Counted from the first letter of the stretch, positions 1 through 9,372 are shown. The stretch is DNA of 64,000 nt from Nocardia jiangxiensis NBRC 101359 (GCF_000308615.1 NZ_BAGB01000047.1:475342-539341); one strand, 5' to 3'. Numbers and translations are program-made. Notes: generated by a model not told the origin, from the letters alone.

Positions 1-883
1 ACGAGCGCTTGCCCTTCTCTTCCAGCAGTGCGATCGCCCGGCCGTCCTCGGTGAGGGCGGCGTGGACGCCGCGTTGGCCGATCGGGTCCAGCCAGCGGCC
101 GTCGCGGAGGGATTCGGCCTGCTCGGGGGTGATGGTGCGGTGTGGGAAGGCAAGGCGCGCAGCGGAATCGATGTCGAGGTTGAGGGTCGGATCCTCGGCC
201 AGGGATTCCAGGGTGCGGGCGTGGTCCAGGGTGAACGGACCCACTCGGGTCCGGCGCAGAGCGGTGAGATGACCTCCGACGCCGAGACTTTCACCCAGAT
301 CGCGGGCCAGGGCACGGATGTAGGTGCCCGAGGAGCATTCGACCTCGACGTCCAGGTCCACGAATGTGGTTGTACCGGTGTCGATATCGCGTCGGGCGAG
401 TAGATCGAAGCGGGAGACCGTGACCGGGCGCGCGGCGAGTTGCACGTCTTCTCCCGCGCGGGCGCGGGCGTAGGCGCGCTCACCGTCGACCTTGATCGCG
501 CTGACCGTGGCCGGGATCTGTTCGATATCGCCGGTCAATCGTGCTGCGCCGGAAGCGATATCGGCGTCGGCGAGATGAGCGGCCGGTGTGGTGGCGAGGG
601 TCTCGCCCTCGGCATCGTCGGTCACCGTGGACTGTCCCAGCCGGATCGTCGCGGAATACGCCTTGGTGGTGAGACTGAGCAGACCGAGCATCTTCGTGGC
701 GCGCTCGACGCCCAGCACCAGCACACCGGTCGCCATCGGGTCCAGCGTTCCGGCGTGGCCGATCTTGCGGGTGCGCAGGATCTTTCGGCAGCGGGATACC
801 ACGTCGTGGCTGGTCATACCACCCGCCTTGTCAACGAGCAGCAGGCCGCCGAGCGCATCCACCAGCGCGGGTTCGCGCCCCAT
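1..883 (-). CDS. truB: tRNA pseudouridine(55) synthase TruB (3' end outside window)
   Basis: TruB converts U55 in the T-loop of tRNAs to pseudouridine in the cytoplasm. Read on the minus strand, the protein starts LGGLLLVDKAGGMTSHDVV and carries the catalytic-Asp segment HAGTLDPMATGVLVLG, followed by the RNA-contact block SGTYIRALARDLG, as expected for TruB. About 294 codons are present and the C-terminus runs off the left edge. The ATG at 883 overlaps the stop of the upstream phosphopantetheinyl transferase gene (TGATG), which implies translational coupling. The pair truB-pptT is also adjacent in Mycobacterium tuberculosis (Rv2793c/Rv2794c, from memory). TruB-type enzymes have been reported to modify the tRNA-like part of Y RNAs, which is relevant to the RNAs near 18.5 kb. 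Confidence 0.95.
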   Translation of the reverse strand, partial: MGREPALVDALGGLLLVDKAGGMTSHDVVSRCRKILRTRKIGHAGTLDPMATGVLVLGVERATKMLGLLSLTTKAYSATIRLGQSTVTDDAEGETLATTPAAHLADADIASGAARLTGDIEQIPATVSAIKVDGERAYARARAGEDVQLAARPVTVSRFDLLARRDIDTGTTTFVDLDVEVECSSGTYIRALARDLGESLGVGGHLTALRRTRVGPFTLDHARTLESLAEDPTLNLDIDSAARLAFPHRTITPEQAESLRDGRWLDPIGQRGVHAALTEDGRAIALLEEKGKRS

Positions 884-1620
884 CAGCCGACCGCGATGCC
901 GGTCAGGATCAGCCCCTCGGCGATCAGCCAGCGTCCGTCGAAGGACTGCAGCGGTGCGCCGCCGTCGGTGGTCTGCCCGGGCACCAGCAGTTCGGTGTGG
1001 AAACCACCGGAGGAGCCGTCGTCATCGATGGTGAAGGTGATGTGCGCATCCTCGAATCCCAACCAGCGCAACGTCAATGGGAACCACGCCTTGTAGGTGG
1101 CCTCCTTCGCGCAGAACAGCAGCCGGTCCAGATGCAGGCCGGTCGCCGGGAGCGCACCCGCGAGCCAGGTGCGTTCCGCGGGCAGGCTCACCGAGTCCAG
1201 CACGCCCTCGGGCAGCGGACCGTGCGGTTCGGCATCGATCCCGATCGACCGCCAGCGCAACCGATGCGCCAGCGCCGCGGCCCGATATCCGTCGCAATGG
1301 GTCAGGCTGCCGACGACACCGCGCGGGAACAGCGGCATACCCCGCTCCCCCTTGCCGATCGCCACCTCCGGCTCACCCAGTTGCGCCAGCGCCTGCCGGG
1401 CGCAATACCGAGCGCCGATGAAATCCCGCCGCCGCTTCTCCACCGATTTGGCGATCAGATGTTCCTCGCCCGGATGCACCCGCAGACCCTCGGGATACTG
1501 CACCAGTTCCGCCGTGGCCACACCGCTGGGCAGGATTCTGCCGAGTATGCGTGCGGGTCCGCCGCGTTCGGTACGTTCACCGGCCCCACCGTGATCGGAC
1601 ACGCCGCCTGCCTCGCGCAT
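883..1620 (-). CDS. pptT: 4'-phosphopantetheinyl transferase (PptT/Npt type)
   Basis: This enzyme transfers the phosphopantetheine arm of CoA to acyl, peptidyl and aryl carrier domains, activating polyketide synthases, NRPSs and, in Nocardia, carboxylic acid reductase. The 245-residue protein shows the hallmark Mg-binding motif GIDAEPH and the second motif LLFCAKEATYKAWFP followed by LRWLGFEDAHITF, almost collinear with M. tuberculosis PptT. The ATG at 1620 is used; a GTG seven codons downstream is also possible. It sits between the hydrolase pptH (160 bp upstream) and truB (1-base overlap downstream). The neighbouring hydrolase is the proposed antagonist, so this locus probably sets the ratio of holo- to apo-carrier protein. 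Confidence 0.95.
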   Translation of the reverse strand: MREAGGVSDHGGAGERTERGGPARILGRILPSGVATAELVQYPEGLRVHPGEEHLIAKSVEKRRRDFIGARYCARQALAQLGEPEVAIGKGERGMPLFPRGVVGSLTHCDGYRAAALAHRLRWRSIGIDAEPHGPLPEGVLDSVSLPAERTWLAGALPATGLHLDRLLFCAKEATYKAWFPLTLRWLGFEDAHITFTIDDDGSSGGFHTELLVPGQTTDGGAPLQSFDGRWLIAEGLILTGIAVG

Positions 1621-1780
1621 CTCGCTCGCCGACTCCTCGATGACCGCCTCCTGAATCGCTGTTCACCTGCTCCACGAGCCTAGCCGAGGGCCCGGATGCG
1701 CTGCCCGGGCATACATCCTCCGAGATCCGGCCCATCCGTCGCGATGTCTCAGGACAGTGGAACCACCTCGGCTGTACCGA

Positions 1781-2749
1781 TCAGGCGAGGCCGCGGCGGC
1801 GTTCGGCCATCTGACGCATCTTCTCGGCGGCCTCGGCCATCTCCGGGGTGACCTTGAAGTGGCCGCCCCATTGGTTCAGATCGTCCGGGCCGTAATTCGG
1901 GGCAGGCAAGATCTGGCGCAGCAGTTTGTCGGGCAGACCGCGACGCTTCCATTCGCGCGGATAACCGAGCGAGACCTCCTCGAAGCGAACCCCGTCGTAA
2001 TACGTGGTGCGCGGAATGTGCAAGTGGCCGTAGACCGAGCAGACCACGTTGTAGCGGGTGTGCCAATCGGCGGTGAGTTCGGTGCCGCACCACAGCGCGA
2101 ATTCCGGATAGAACAGCATCCGGGTGGGTTCGCGGTTCAGCGGGAAGTGGTTGATCAGCACGACCGGGGTGCCGGGTTCGAGATCGTCCAGACGGCGGCG
2201 GGTGTACTTCACCCGGGCCTCGCACCAGGCATCGCGGGTGATGTACGGATCCGGGGAGAGCAGGAACTCGTCGGTCGCGACGACGTTGCGGTCCCGGGCG
2301 ATGCGCAGCGCGTCGGTCGCGGTGTACGCGCCCTCGGGCATCCAGGAGTAGTCGTAGAGCAGGAACATCGGCGCGAGCGTCACCGGACCGCCGAACTCCT
2401 GCGAACCCTCGCCCTCCCACACCGGGAACGGATCCTCCGGCGTGAGCACGTCTAGGTCGCGGCACAGCGACACCAGATAGTCGTAGCGCGCCGCGCCACG
2501 CATCTGCACCGGGTCCTTTGCCGTGGTCCACAGTTCGTGATTGCCGGGCACCCAGATCACCTTGGCGAACCGCTCCCGCAGGACGCTCAGCGCCCAGCGA
2601 ATATCGTCACTGCGCTCCCCGACGTCCCCGGCGACGATCAGCCAGTCCTCTGGCGAGTCGGCGCGAATCGCCTCGACCACTGGCTTGTTGCCCTGATGCC
2701 CGACATGGATATCGCTCACCGCCATCAGCTTCGGAACCACCCGGCACAC
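1781..2749 (-). CDS. pptH: Metallophosphoesterase, phosphopantetheinyl hydrolase PptH homologue
   Basis: This is a calcineurin-like metallophosphoesterase. Visible motifs are VSDIHVGH (D-x-H), GDVGERSDD (GD), WVPGNHELW (GNHE), a conserved H in INHFPL and GHLH near residues 230-265. These are the dinuclear-metal ligands. The family member next to pptT in M. tuberculosis (Rv2795c) removes phosphopantetheine from carrier proteins and counteracts PptT. Position and similar length (322 against about 324 residues) support orthology. I chose the GTG at 2749 because AGAGAGG lies just upstream and because longer starts overlap dinF. PptT and PptH together would make a modification/demodification pair. 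Confidence 0.85.
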   Translation of the reverse strand: MCRVVPKLMAVSDIHVGHQGNKPVVEAIRADSPEDWLIVAGDVGERSDDIRWALSVLRERFAKVIWVPGNHELWTTAKDPVQMRGAARYDYLVSLCRDLDVLTPEDPFPVWEGEGSQEFGGPVTLAPMFLLYDYSWMPEGAYTATDALRIARDRNVVATDEFLLSPDPYITRDAWCEARVKYTRRRLDDLEPGTPVVLINHFPLNREPTRMLFYPEFALWCGTELTADWHTRYNVVCSVYGHLHIPRTTYYDGVRFEEVSLGYPREWKRRGLPDKLLRQILPAPNYGPDDLNQWGGHFKVTPEMAEAAEKMRQMAERRRGLA

Positions 2750-2834
2750 ACCTCTCTGCTCGCCCGCGTCCCCTGCGTAACCGCGGCTGTCCCCCTCCAC
2801 ATTCCCATGCCCCCGGGCCCACAGGCCAACCGTG

Positions 2835-4208
2835 CTACGACGGCAGCTCCGCACCGACCCGCGCCCAGCGGCCCGACACCGCCCGAATACCGACCGCGAC
2901 CAGGCGCGCGACGATGAAACCGCTCAACCCCGCCCAGATTCCGGCGATCCCCCAGTGGAACACCAGCGACAGCCAGATCATCGGCAGGAAACCGAGCAGA
3001 CCGGCCAGCATCGTGGTGTTGCGCAGATAGGCCGCATCGCCCGCGCCGAGCAGCACACCGTCCAGGGCGAAGACCACCCCGGCCACCGGGATCAGCGGAA
3101 CGAAGAACCACCAGATCACGTGAACGCGATCGAGGACCTGCGCATCACCGGTGAACAACTCCGGTACCAGGACGCTGCCTGCCGCGAAGATCACCGCGAG
3201 CACGACCGCGAACAGCGTCGACCAGGCCGTGATCCGCCGCGCCAGCCGCTGGGCACCGGCCGCGTGGCCCGCGCCCAGCGCCGCGCCCACCAGCGTCTGC
3301 GCCGCGATCGCCAGCGAGTCCAGCGTCAGGCTCAGGAAGTTCCACAGCTGCAACACCAGCTGATGCGCCGCGACCGAGGCCGCACCGAATCGTGCGGCCA
3401 CCGCGCCCGCGGAGACGAAACACGCCTGGAAGGCGAAGCTGCGCATGATCAGATCCCGGCCGAGCCGCAACTGATCGCGCATGATCTCCGGCTGCGGAGC
3501 CAGCGGAACCCGTTGCCGCACGAGCGAACTCAGGAAGAACCCGCCGGAAACCAGCTGCCCGGCCAGATTCGCCGTCGCCGATCCGGCCAGCCCCATCCGG
3601 GGCGCGCCCAGCAGTCCGTGCACCAGTGTCGGACACAGCAGGGCCGAAATCACCAGTCCCGCGATCACATACACCAGCGGACGACGTATCCGCTGCACTC
3701 CGCGCATCCAGCCGTTCCCGGCATTGGCCAGCAGGATCATCGGCACGCCGCAGCAGGCGATACGCACCCAGCGCACGGCCTCGTCCGCGATATCGGCCCG
3801 CCCCGCGACCGCGTGGGTGATCGGCCCCGCGAGCACCTGCAGCACCACGATGATCGCCACCCCGATCCCGATCGCCAGCCAACTGGCCTGCACTCCCTCG
3901 CCCACGGCCCCGTAAGTATCCCCCGCCCCGTGCCGGCGGGCCGCGCGCGCGGTCGTGCCGTAGCTCAGGAACGTCAGCTGCGTGCTGACCAGTCCGAGAA
4001 TCAGCCCGCCGACCGCGAGCCCCGCCAGCGCCAGCGCACCCAGCCGCCCCACCACCGCCATATCGAACAGCAGATAGATCGGCTCGGCCACCAGCACGCC
4101 CAACGTCGGAATCGCGATCCGCAGAATCCGCCCGGGACCGGCCGCCGGGAGTTCTGCCTGTGCGACGTCCTGCCCCGTCACCTGCTCACGCACCGCGTCA
4201 CCGGACAC
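2835..4208 (-). CDS. dinF: MATE-family efflux protein (DinF type)
   Basis: A 457-residue integral membrane protein with about twelve hydrophobic segments arranged as two MATE repeats. The first runs from LRIAIPTLGVLVAEPIYLL, the second begins around residue 240. The segment FDMAVVGRLGALALAGLAVG after the first helix is typical of MATE transporters, which export cationic drugs in exchange for Na+ or H+. The DinF subgroup is placed here because the homologous gene lies between pptH and the DHH phosphoesterase in mycobacteria. The substrate cannot be told from sequence. It probably belongs to the same transcription unit, with 86 bp to pptH. Confidence 0.88.
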   Translation of the reverse strand: MSGDAVREQVTGQDVAQAELPAAGPGRILRIAIPTLGVLVAEPIYLLFDMAVVGRLGALALAGLAVGGLILGLVSTQLTFLSYGTTARAARRHGAGDTYGAVGEGVQASWLAIGIGVAIIVVLQVLAGPITHAVAGRADIADEAVRWVRIACCGVPMILLANAGNGWMRGVQRIRRPLVYVIAGLVISALLCPTLVHGLLGAPRMGLAGSATANLAGQLVSGGFFLSSLVRQRVPLAPQPEIMRDQLRLGRDLIMRSFAFQACFVSAGAVAARFGAASVAAHQLVLQLWNFLSLTLDSLAIAAQTLVGAALGAGHAAGAQRLARRITAWSTLFAVVLAVIFAAGSVLVPELFTGDAQVLDRVHVIWWFFVPLIPVAGVVFALDGVLLGAGDAAYLRNTTMLAGLLGFLPMIWLSLVFHWGIAGIWAGLSGFIVARLVAVGIRAVSGRWARVGAELPS

Positions 4209-4384
4209 CGCGCCCGCCCCTCACACAATCGACGCACCCATCCGGACCACCGGACAGCGCCCCTCCGATCGAGTCCACCACAGCCCTTCCCGATCGCCCG
4301 ACAAAGCCGACACCACCATCGCACAGAGGTCCGACAAGTCCGCTACCGGGCACTATCCCGGTCGATGCCGTGGAATCCGGTCGG

Positions 4385-5407
4385 CTAACCGACAGCGTCG
4401 AGCGCTGTCAGGAGGGCCGCCACGAGATGTTCGGGACTTCCGGTGGTCGTGTAACCGGCCGCGTAGCGGTGACCGCCACCGCCCAGGACCGTCGCGACGC
4501 GCGCCACGTCGACGCCGTCGTCCGCGCCGATGCCCGAGGCACGCGAGCGCAGCGAGACCGTCCAGAGTTCGGCGGTGGTGCGAGATTCCTTGAACACCAC
4601 CGCGATCGCGGCCTCGGCCGTGGTGCGGATGACGTCGATGACGCTCTCGACCTCCTCCGAACGCACCCCGCTCATATCCTCGCGGCGCACGAAGACGTAG
4701 ACCAGACCGGCGCCGTCGGCGGCGGACGGTTCGATCCGCGCGGTGCCCAGAACTCGGGAGAGCATGCCGAGCCAGCCGAACGGATGGGTGTCCATCAACG
4801 TCCGAGTGATGCCCGCACCGTCGATACCGGTTGCCAGCAATCTCTCGGCAAGTTTGTGTGTGCCGGGGCCCGCCCACTTGAAGGATCCGGTGTCGGTGAC
4901 CAGACCCGCGAACAGGCAGAACGCGATGTCGTGATCGATCGGCTCACCCCAGGCATCGAGGATCCGGGCCAGCAGCGCGGTGGTCGACTCCGCGGTCGGA
5001 TCCACCACGTTCACCGAGCCGAAACAGGTGTTGGAACGATGATGGTCGAGCACCAGAGTCGTTGCCGCACCGGCGATCCGGCCGGCCAGCGCGCCGAGTC
5101 GACCGGCACTGCCGCAATCCACGGCGACCAGTACGTCCACCTCGGCGGGCACCTGCTCCGGCGGCACCAGATGTTCGGTGCCCGGCAGCGAACGCATCGA
5201 GACCGGTAATTCGGCCGGCGCGGCGAAGGAGACCCGCACCGGCGTCCCGCGCCGGTGCAACACCTGCGCGAGTGCCAGCCCACTGCCGATGGTGTCGGCG
5301 TCGGGCTGAACGTGACACAGCACGGTCACCGACCGCGCCGCGTCCAGAACCTGCACGGCCGCAGCGAGATCGGCTGTCGGCGTTACTGCTGTCATGGTCT
5401 CGACCAC
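4385..5407 (-). CDS. nrnA: DHH/DHHA1 phosphoesterase, NrnA-like oligoribonuclease/pAp phosphatase
   Basis: NrnA proteins degrade nanoRNAs and dephosphorylate 3'-phosphoadenosine-5'-phosphate; mycobacterial homologues also hydrolyse c-di-AMP or pApA. The 340-residue protein has the N-terminal DHH domain with CHVQPDADTIGSGLAL (metal-binding DxD), VAVDCGS and LVLDHHRSN (the DHH motif). A C-terminal DHHA1 domain follows with the GGGGH signature in VLGGGGHRYAAGYT. The GTG at 5407 has AGAGGA just upstream; an ATG four codons later is the alternative. It follows rbfA by 90 bp in the order seen in mycobacteria. Confidence 0.92.
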   Translation of the reverse strand: MVETMTAVTPTADLAAAVQVLDAARSVTVLCHVQPDADTIGSGLALAQVLHRRGTPVRVSFAAPAELPVSMRSLPGTEHLVPPEQVPAEVDVLVAVDCGSAGRLGALAGRIAGAATTLVLDHHRSNTCFGSVNVVDPTAESTTALLARILDAWGEPIDHDIAFCLFAGLVTDTGSFKWAGPGTHKLAERLLATGIDGAGITRTLMDTHPFGWLGMLSRVLGTARIEPSAADGAGLVYVFVRREDMSGVRSEEVESVIDVIRTTAEAAIAVVFKESRTTAELWTVSLRSRASGIGADDGVDVARVATVLGGGGHRYAAGYTTTGSPEHLVAALLTALDAVG

Positions 5408-5497
5408 GTTTCCTCTGGCGGTGGGGCGGCCTCGGTGCGATCACACCGAGCACCGCTATAAGACCGGCTTCCCACCGCGGCGACCACGAAACCGCGG

Positions 5498-5941
5498 TCA
5501 GTCTTCTTCGTCCGGTTCGGTCTTGTAGGGATCGGCGTCACCGGCATGGGTCGCGTTCGCGGCGACCTGAGCCACCCGCTCGTCGACCGCACGGGCCCGA
5601 GCCAGCAGCTCCTCCATCTCGCGTGCCGCGTCCGGCACGGTATCCAGCACGAAGGCCAGCGAGGGGGTGAACTTGATCCCCGTCGCCGCGCCGACCTTGG
5701 AGCGCAGTACGCCCTTCGCCTTGTCCAGACCCGCGGCCGCGGCCGCGTAGTCGGGCTCGGACTGCAGGTTCTGGCCCAGCACGGTGTAGTAGACGGTCGC
5801 TTCGCGCAGATCACCGGTCACCTTGGCGTCGGTGATCGTCACGAAACTCAGTCTCGGATCTTTGATCTCGTATTCGATCGCCGTACCCACGATCGAGACG
5901 ATCCGCTTCGCGAGTCGGCGTGCCCTGGCTTGATCCACCAT
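5498..5941 (-). CDS. rbfA: 30S ribosome-binding factor RbfA
   Basis: RbfA binds the 5' end of 16S rRNA and helps mature the 30S subunit, especially in the cold. The 147-residue protein begins VDQARARRLAKRIVSIVGTA and includes LSFVTITDAKVTGDLREATV and KVGAATGIKFTPSLAFVLD, the KH-type fold segments of the family. It ends in an acidic tail (DPYKTEPDEED). The ATG at 5941 is preceded by AGGAGGA, one of the best Shine-Dalgarno sequences in this operon. It lies between the ylxP-like gene and nrnA, part of the rimP-nusA-infB-rbfA-truB supercluster. Confidence 0.96.
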   Translation of the reverse strand: MVDQARARRLAKRIVSIVGTAIEYEIKDPRLSFVTITDAKVTGDLREATVYYTVLGQNLQSEPDYAAAAAGLDKAKGVLRSKVGAATGIKFTPSLAFVLDTVPDAAREMEELLARARAVDERVAQVAANATHAGDADPYKTEPDEED

Positions 5942-5987
5942 GGCGTCCTCCTGAAGTATCCACTAGCGGCGGACACGATGCCGCCGG

Positions 5988-6278
5988 TCAGTCCTCTGGC
6001 CCGAAGATCCTGCGGCGTACTGCCAGCAACTCTAGCTCCGGACGCGCCGCCACGTGGCGTTCGCACTTGTCCAGCACCTGGGTGAGATGACCCATCTCGG
6101 AGCTGACCAGGGCGACGCCCAGCAGAGTACGGCGATGTTTGTCGTGCTCTCCGCCCTCGGCCGCGCTGACACCGAAGCGCTGCAGCTCGGCCACGACCGG
6201 GCGGATGACGGAACGCTTCTGCTTCAGCGAATGAACGTCGCCGAGCAGGATGTCGAACTCGAGCGCTCCGATGAACAA
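5988..6278 (-). CDS. DUF503 family protein (YlxP-like), TTG start
   Basis: A 96-residue protein reading FIGALEFDILLGDVHSLKQK and EMGHLTQVLDKCERHVAARP, which is the DUF503/YlxP family. The family sits almost always between infB and rbfA and has been linked to ribosome-associated roles, but no biochemical activity is established. The reading frame has no ATG or GTG at the conserved N-terminus. TTG at 6278 fits because AGAGGTG lies six bases upstream and translation then begins exactly where family members begin. It is cotranscribed with infB (118 bp upstream) and rbfA (46 bp downstream). Confidence 0.88.
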   Translation of the reverse strand: MFIGALEFDILLGDVHSLKQKRSVIRPVVAELQRFGVSAAEGGEHDKHRRTLLGVALVSSEMGHLTQVLDKCERHVAARPELELLAVRRRIFGPED

Positions 6279-6396
6279 GGGCTCACCTCTTTGCTTTTCA
6301 GCGGTGCCGATCCCACCGCCGCCGTCCCGCCGCCCGCGGCCGGAAGACCCGACCGCGGGCGCGGAACGACGACGATGTGACAGGTACTGGATCCGC

Positions 6397-9372
6397 TCAG
6401 TCCCGCGGCTTCTCCCGAAGCTCGAAGGCCTCGATGACGTCGCCTTCCTTGATGTCGTTGTAGCCCAGGGTGATACCACATTCGAAGCCCTCGCGAGCCT
6501 CCATGACATCGTCCTTCTCCCGGCGCAACGACTGCAGCGTGGTCTCGGCGACCACGACATTGTCGCGGAGCAGGCGCACCTTGGCGTTGCGCTTGACCGA
6601 ACCCGCGGTGACCATACAACCGGCGATATTGCCGATCTTCGAGGAGCGGAAGATCGCCCGGATCTCCGCACGCCCCAGCTCGACCTCTTCGTAGATCGGC
6701 TTGAGCATGCCCTTGAGGGCCTTCTCGATCTCGTCGATGGCCTGGTAGATCACCGAGTAGTACCGGATGTCCACGCCCTCGCGGTTGGCCAGCTCGGTCG
6801 CCTTGCCCTCCGCGCGAACGTTGAATCCGATGATGATCGCGTTCGACGCCGAGGCCAGGTTGACGTTGGTCTCGGTGACGCCACCGACACCGCGGTCGAT
6901 GACCCGCAGGCGCACCTCGTCGCTGATCTCGATGCCCAGCAGGGCCTCCTCGAGCGCCTCGACGGTACCCGAGTTGTCGCCCTTGAGAATCAGGTTCAGC
7001 TCCGAGGTCTCCTTCAGAGCGGCATCCAGATCTTCCAGGCTGATCCGCTTGCGGCTGCGCGCGGCCAGTGCGTTGCGCTTGCGCGCATTGCGCCGGTCGG
7101 CGATCTGCCGCGCGATGCGGTCCTCCTCGACGACGAGCAGGTTGTCACCCGCACCGGGCACCGACGTGAAGCCGATGACCTGGACCGGCCGCGAGGGCAG
7201 GGCCGCATCGACATCCTCGCCGTGCTCGTCGACCATGCGGCGCACACGCCCGTAGGCATCGCCCGCGACGATCGAGTCGCCGACCCGCAGGGTGCCGCGC
7301 TGGATGAGCACCGTGGCCACCGGACCGCGACCGCGGTCCAGGTGCGCCTCGATGGCGACACCCTGCGCGTCCATATCCGGGTTGGCCCGCAGATCCAGCG
7401 CCGCGTCCGCGGTCAGCACGACCGCTTCCAGCAGACCCTGGATGTTGATGTTCTGCCGGGCGGAGATGTCGACGAACATGGTGTCGCCGCCGAACTCCTC
7501 GGCCACCAGGTTGTACTCGGTCAGCTGCTGACGGATCTTCTGAGGGTTCGCACCCTCCTTGTCGATCTTGTTGACCGCCACCACGATCGGCACGTCCGCG
7601 GCCTGCGCGTGGTTGATCGCCTCCACCGTCTGCGGCATGACGCCGTCGTCGGCGGCGACCACCAGCACCGCGATGTCCGTGGACTTCGCACCACGGGCAC
7701 GCATGGCGGTGAACGCCTCGTGACCCGGGGTGTCGATGAAGGTGATCAGGCGGTCCTCGTCGTTGACGTTCGTCAGGACCTGGTACGCGCCGATGTGCTG
7801 GGTGATTCCGCCGGCCTCGCCCTCGCGGACGTTGGTCTTGCGGATGGTGTCCAGCAGTCGGGTCTTACCGTGATCGACGTGGCCCATGACGGTGACCACC
7901 GGCGGGCGGACCTGCAGGTCCTCCTCGCCGCCCTCGTCCTCGCCGTAGGTGAGGTCGAAGCTCTCCAGCAGCTCGCGGTCCTCGTCCTCCGGGGAGACCA
8001 CGTGCACGACGTAGTTCATCTCGCCGCCGAGCAGCTCGAGCGTCTCGTCGTTCACCGACTGGGTCGCGGTGACCATCTCACCGAGGTTGAACAGCGCCTG
8101 GACCAGCGAGGCCGGGTTGGCGTTGATCTTCTCGGCGAAGTCGGACAGCGACGCACCACGGGCGAGCCGGATGATCTCGCCGTTACCGCGCGGCAGCCGC
8201 ACGCCGCCGACGGCGGGCGCCTGCATCGAGTCGTATTCCTGGCGCTTCTGACGCTTGGACTTGCGGCCGCGACGCGGCGCACCACCGGGACGTCCGAACG
8301 CACCCGCGGCACCGCCGCGACCACCCGGACCACCGGGACGACCGCCGCCGCCACCGGGACGTCCCCGGAAGCCACCGGCTGCGGGAGCACCCGCACCGGC
8401 ACCGCCACCGGGACCACCCGTGCCGGCGCCGCCACCGCCACCGCGGTAACCGCCGCCGCCGCCACCGGGACGACCGCCGCCGCCACCGGGACCACCGCCC
8501 GGACGACCCGGACGACCGGCGCCGCTCGGACCCGGACGTGCCGCACGCTGCGGCATCGCACCCGGATTCGGCCGCGGCGGCATCGAGCCGGGGCTGGGAC
8601 GCGGACCACCCGGACGCGGGCCACCGCCCTGCGCCGCGGCCGGACGCTGACCGCCCTGACCGGGGCCGGGACGCTGACCGGGCGTCGGCCGGGGACCGCC
8701 GCCCTGCGACGGACCCGGACGCGGGCCGCTGGGCCCGGGAGCCGGACGCGACGCGGGCCGCTCGGGCGCCGAGGAGAACGGATTGTTGCCCACCCGAGGG
8801 GTTTTCGGGCCGGGCTTGGGGCCGCCGGGACGCGGGCCACCGCCCTGCGCGGCGGCCGGACGCTGCTGCTGACCCGGACGCGGGCCACCGGGAGCCGGAC
8901 GCGGACCGGACCGATCCGCACCCGGACGCGGAGCGTGCTCCTGCGGCGCGGGCTTGGCGGCCGGACCCGGCTTCACCGAGGGACCCGGCTTGGCCGCCGG
9001 AGCGTTCTCGGACCGGGGGGCCGGCGCCGGGGCCTTGGCGGCCGGAGCCTCGGGCTGCTGCGCCGGGGGCGGAGCGGGCGCCGGGGTGGGACGCGGTCCC
9101 GGACGGGGACCGGGCGTCGCGCCGGACGACGGTTTGGGACCCGGACGCGCGGACTGCCCCGGGCCGGGACGGGGACCGCCGGACTTGCCGCTGCCGTTGG
9201 CGGGTGCGGACTTGGACGCGAACGATTCCCGCAGACGACGCGCAACGGGTGCTTCCACCGTCGACGACGCCGATTTCACGAACTCGCCCTGCTCCTTGAG
9301 CGTTGCGAGTAGTTCCTTGCTCGTGACACCGAGTTCTTTGGCCAACTCGTGCACGCGGGCCTTGCCTGCCAC
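6397..9372 (-). CDS. infB: Translation initiation factor IF-2
   Basis: IF-2 is the GTPase that recruits fMet-tRNA to the 30S subunit. About 991 residues. The N-terminal IF2_N helix (KARVHELAKELGVTSKELLATLKEQG) is followed by a very long Pro/Gly/Arg/Ala low-complexity stretch, roughly residues 50-370, with many PGPRPGP and GGGGGRPGG repeats. The G domain has VTVMGHVDHGKTRLLD (G1), DTPGHEAFTAMRARG (G3) and NKIDK (G4). The C1/C2 domains complete the protein. I prefer the GTG at 9372 (VAGKARV) with GGAGAG upstream over the GTG four codons earlier. It lies between ylxR and ylxP in the classic nusA operon. Confidence 0.96.
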   Translation of the reverse strand: MAGKARVHELAKELGVTSKELLATLKEQGEFVKSASSTVEAPVARRLRESFASKSAPANGSGKSGGPRPGPGQSARPGPKPSSGATPGPRPGPRPTPAPAPPPAQQPEAPAAKAPAPAPRSENAPAAKPGPSVKPGPAAKPAPQEHAPRPGADRSGPRPAPGGPRPGQQQRPAAAQGGGPRPGGPKPGPKTPRVGNNPFSSAPERPASRPAPGPSGPRPGPSQGGGPRPTPGQRPGPGQGGQRPAAAQGGGPRPGGPRPSPGSMPPRPNPGAMPQRAARPGPSGAGRPGRPGGGPGGGGGRPGGGGGGYRGGGGGAGTGGPGGGAGAGAPAAGGFRGRPGGGGGRPGGPGGRGGAAGAFGRPGGAPRRGRKSKRQKRQEYDSMQAPAVGGVRLPRGNGEIIRLARGASLSDFAEKINANPASLVQALFNLGEMVTATQSVNDETLELLGGEMNYVVHVVSPEDEDRELLESFDLTYGEDEGGEEDLQVRPPVVTVMGHVDHGKTRLLDTIRKTNVREGEAGGITQHIGAYQVLTNVNDEDRLITFIDTPGHEAFTAMRARGAKSTDIAVLVVAADDGVMPQTVEAINHAQAADVPIVVAVNKIDKEGANPQKIRQQLTEYNLVAEEFGGDTMFVDISARQNINIQGLLEAVVLTADAALDLRANPDMDAQGVAIEAHLDRGRGPVATVLIQRGTLRVGDSIVAGDAYGRVRRMVDEHGEDVDAALPSRPVQVIGFTSVPGAGDNLLVVEEDRIARQIADRRNARKRNALAARSRKRISLEDLDAALKETSELNLILKGDNSGTVEALEEALLGIEISDEVRLRVIDRGVGGVTETNVNLASASNAIIIGFNVRAEGKATELANREGVDIRYYSVIYQAIDEIEKALKGMLKPIYEEVELGRAEIRAIFRSSKIGNIAGCMVTAGSVKRNAKVRLLRDNVVVAETTLQSLRREKDDVMEAREGFECGITLGYNDIKEGDVIEAFELREKPRD

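Noticed and set aside
2832..4388. A 518-codon plus-strand frame opposite dinF
   Set aside because: Composition is His/Arg/Gln/Pro-rich without domains; the MATE protein on the other strand is clear.
8255..9245. Regularly repeated G+C-rich units, considered as a repeat array or CRISPR
   Set aside because: The repeats encode the Gly/Pro/Arg tract of IF-2 in frame and have no constant spacer structure.
6250..9312. A 1020-codon plus-strand frame opposite infB
   Set aside because: Entirely antisense to a certain IF-2 gene; its Thr/Arg repeats mirror the Gly/Pro repeats of IF-2.
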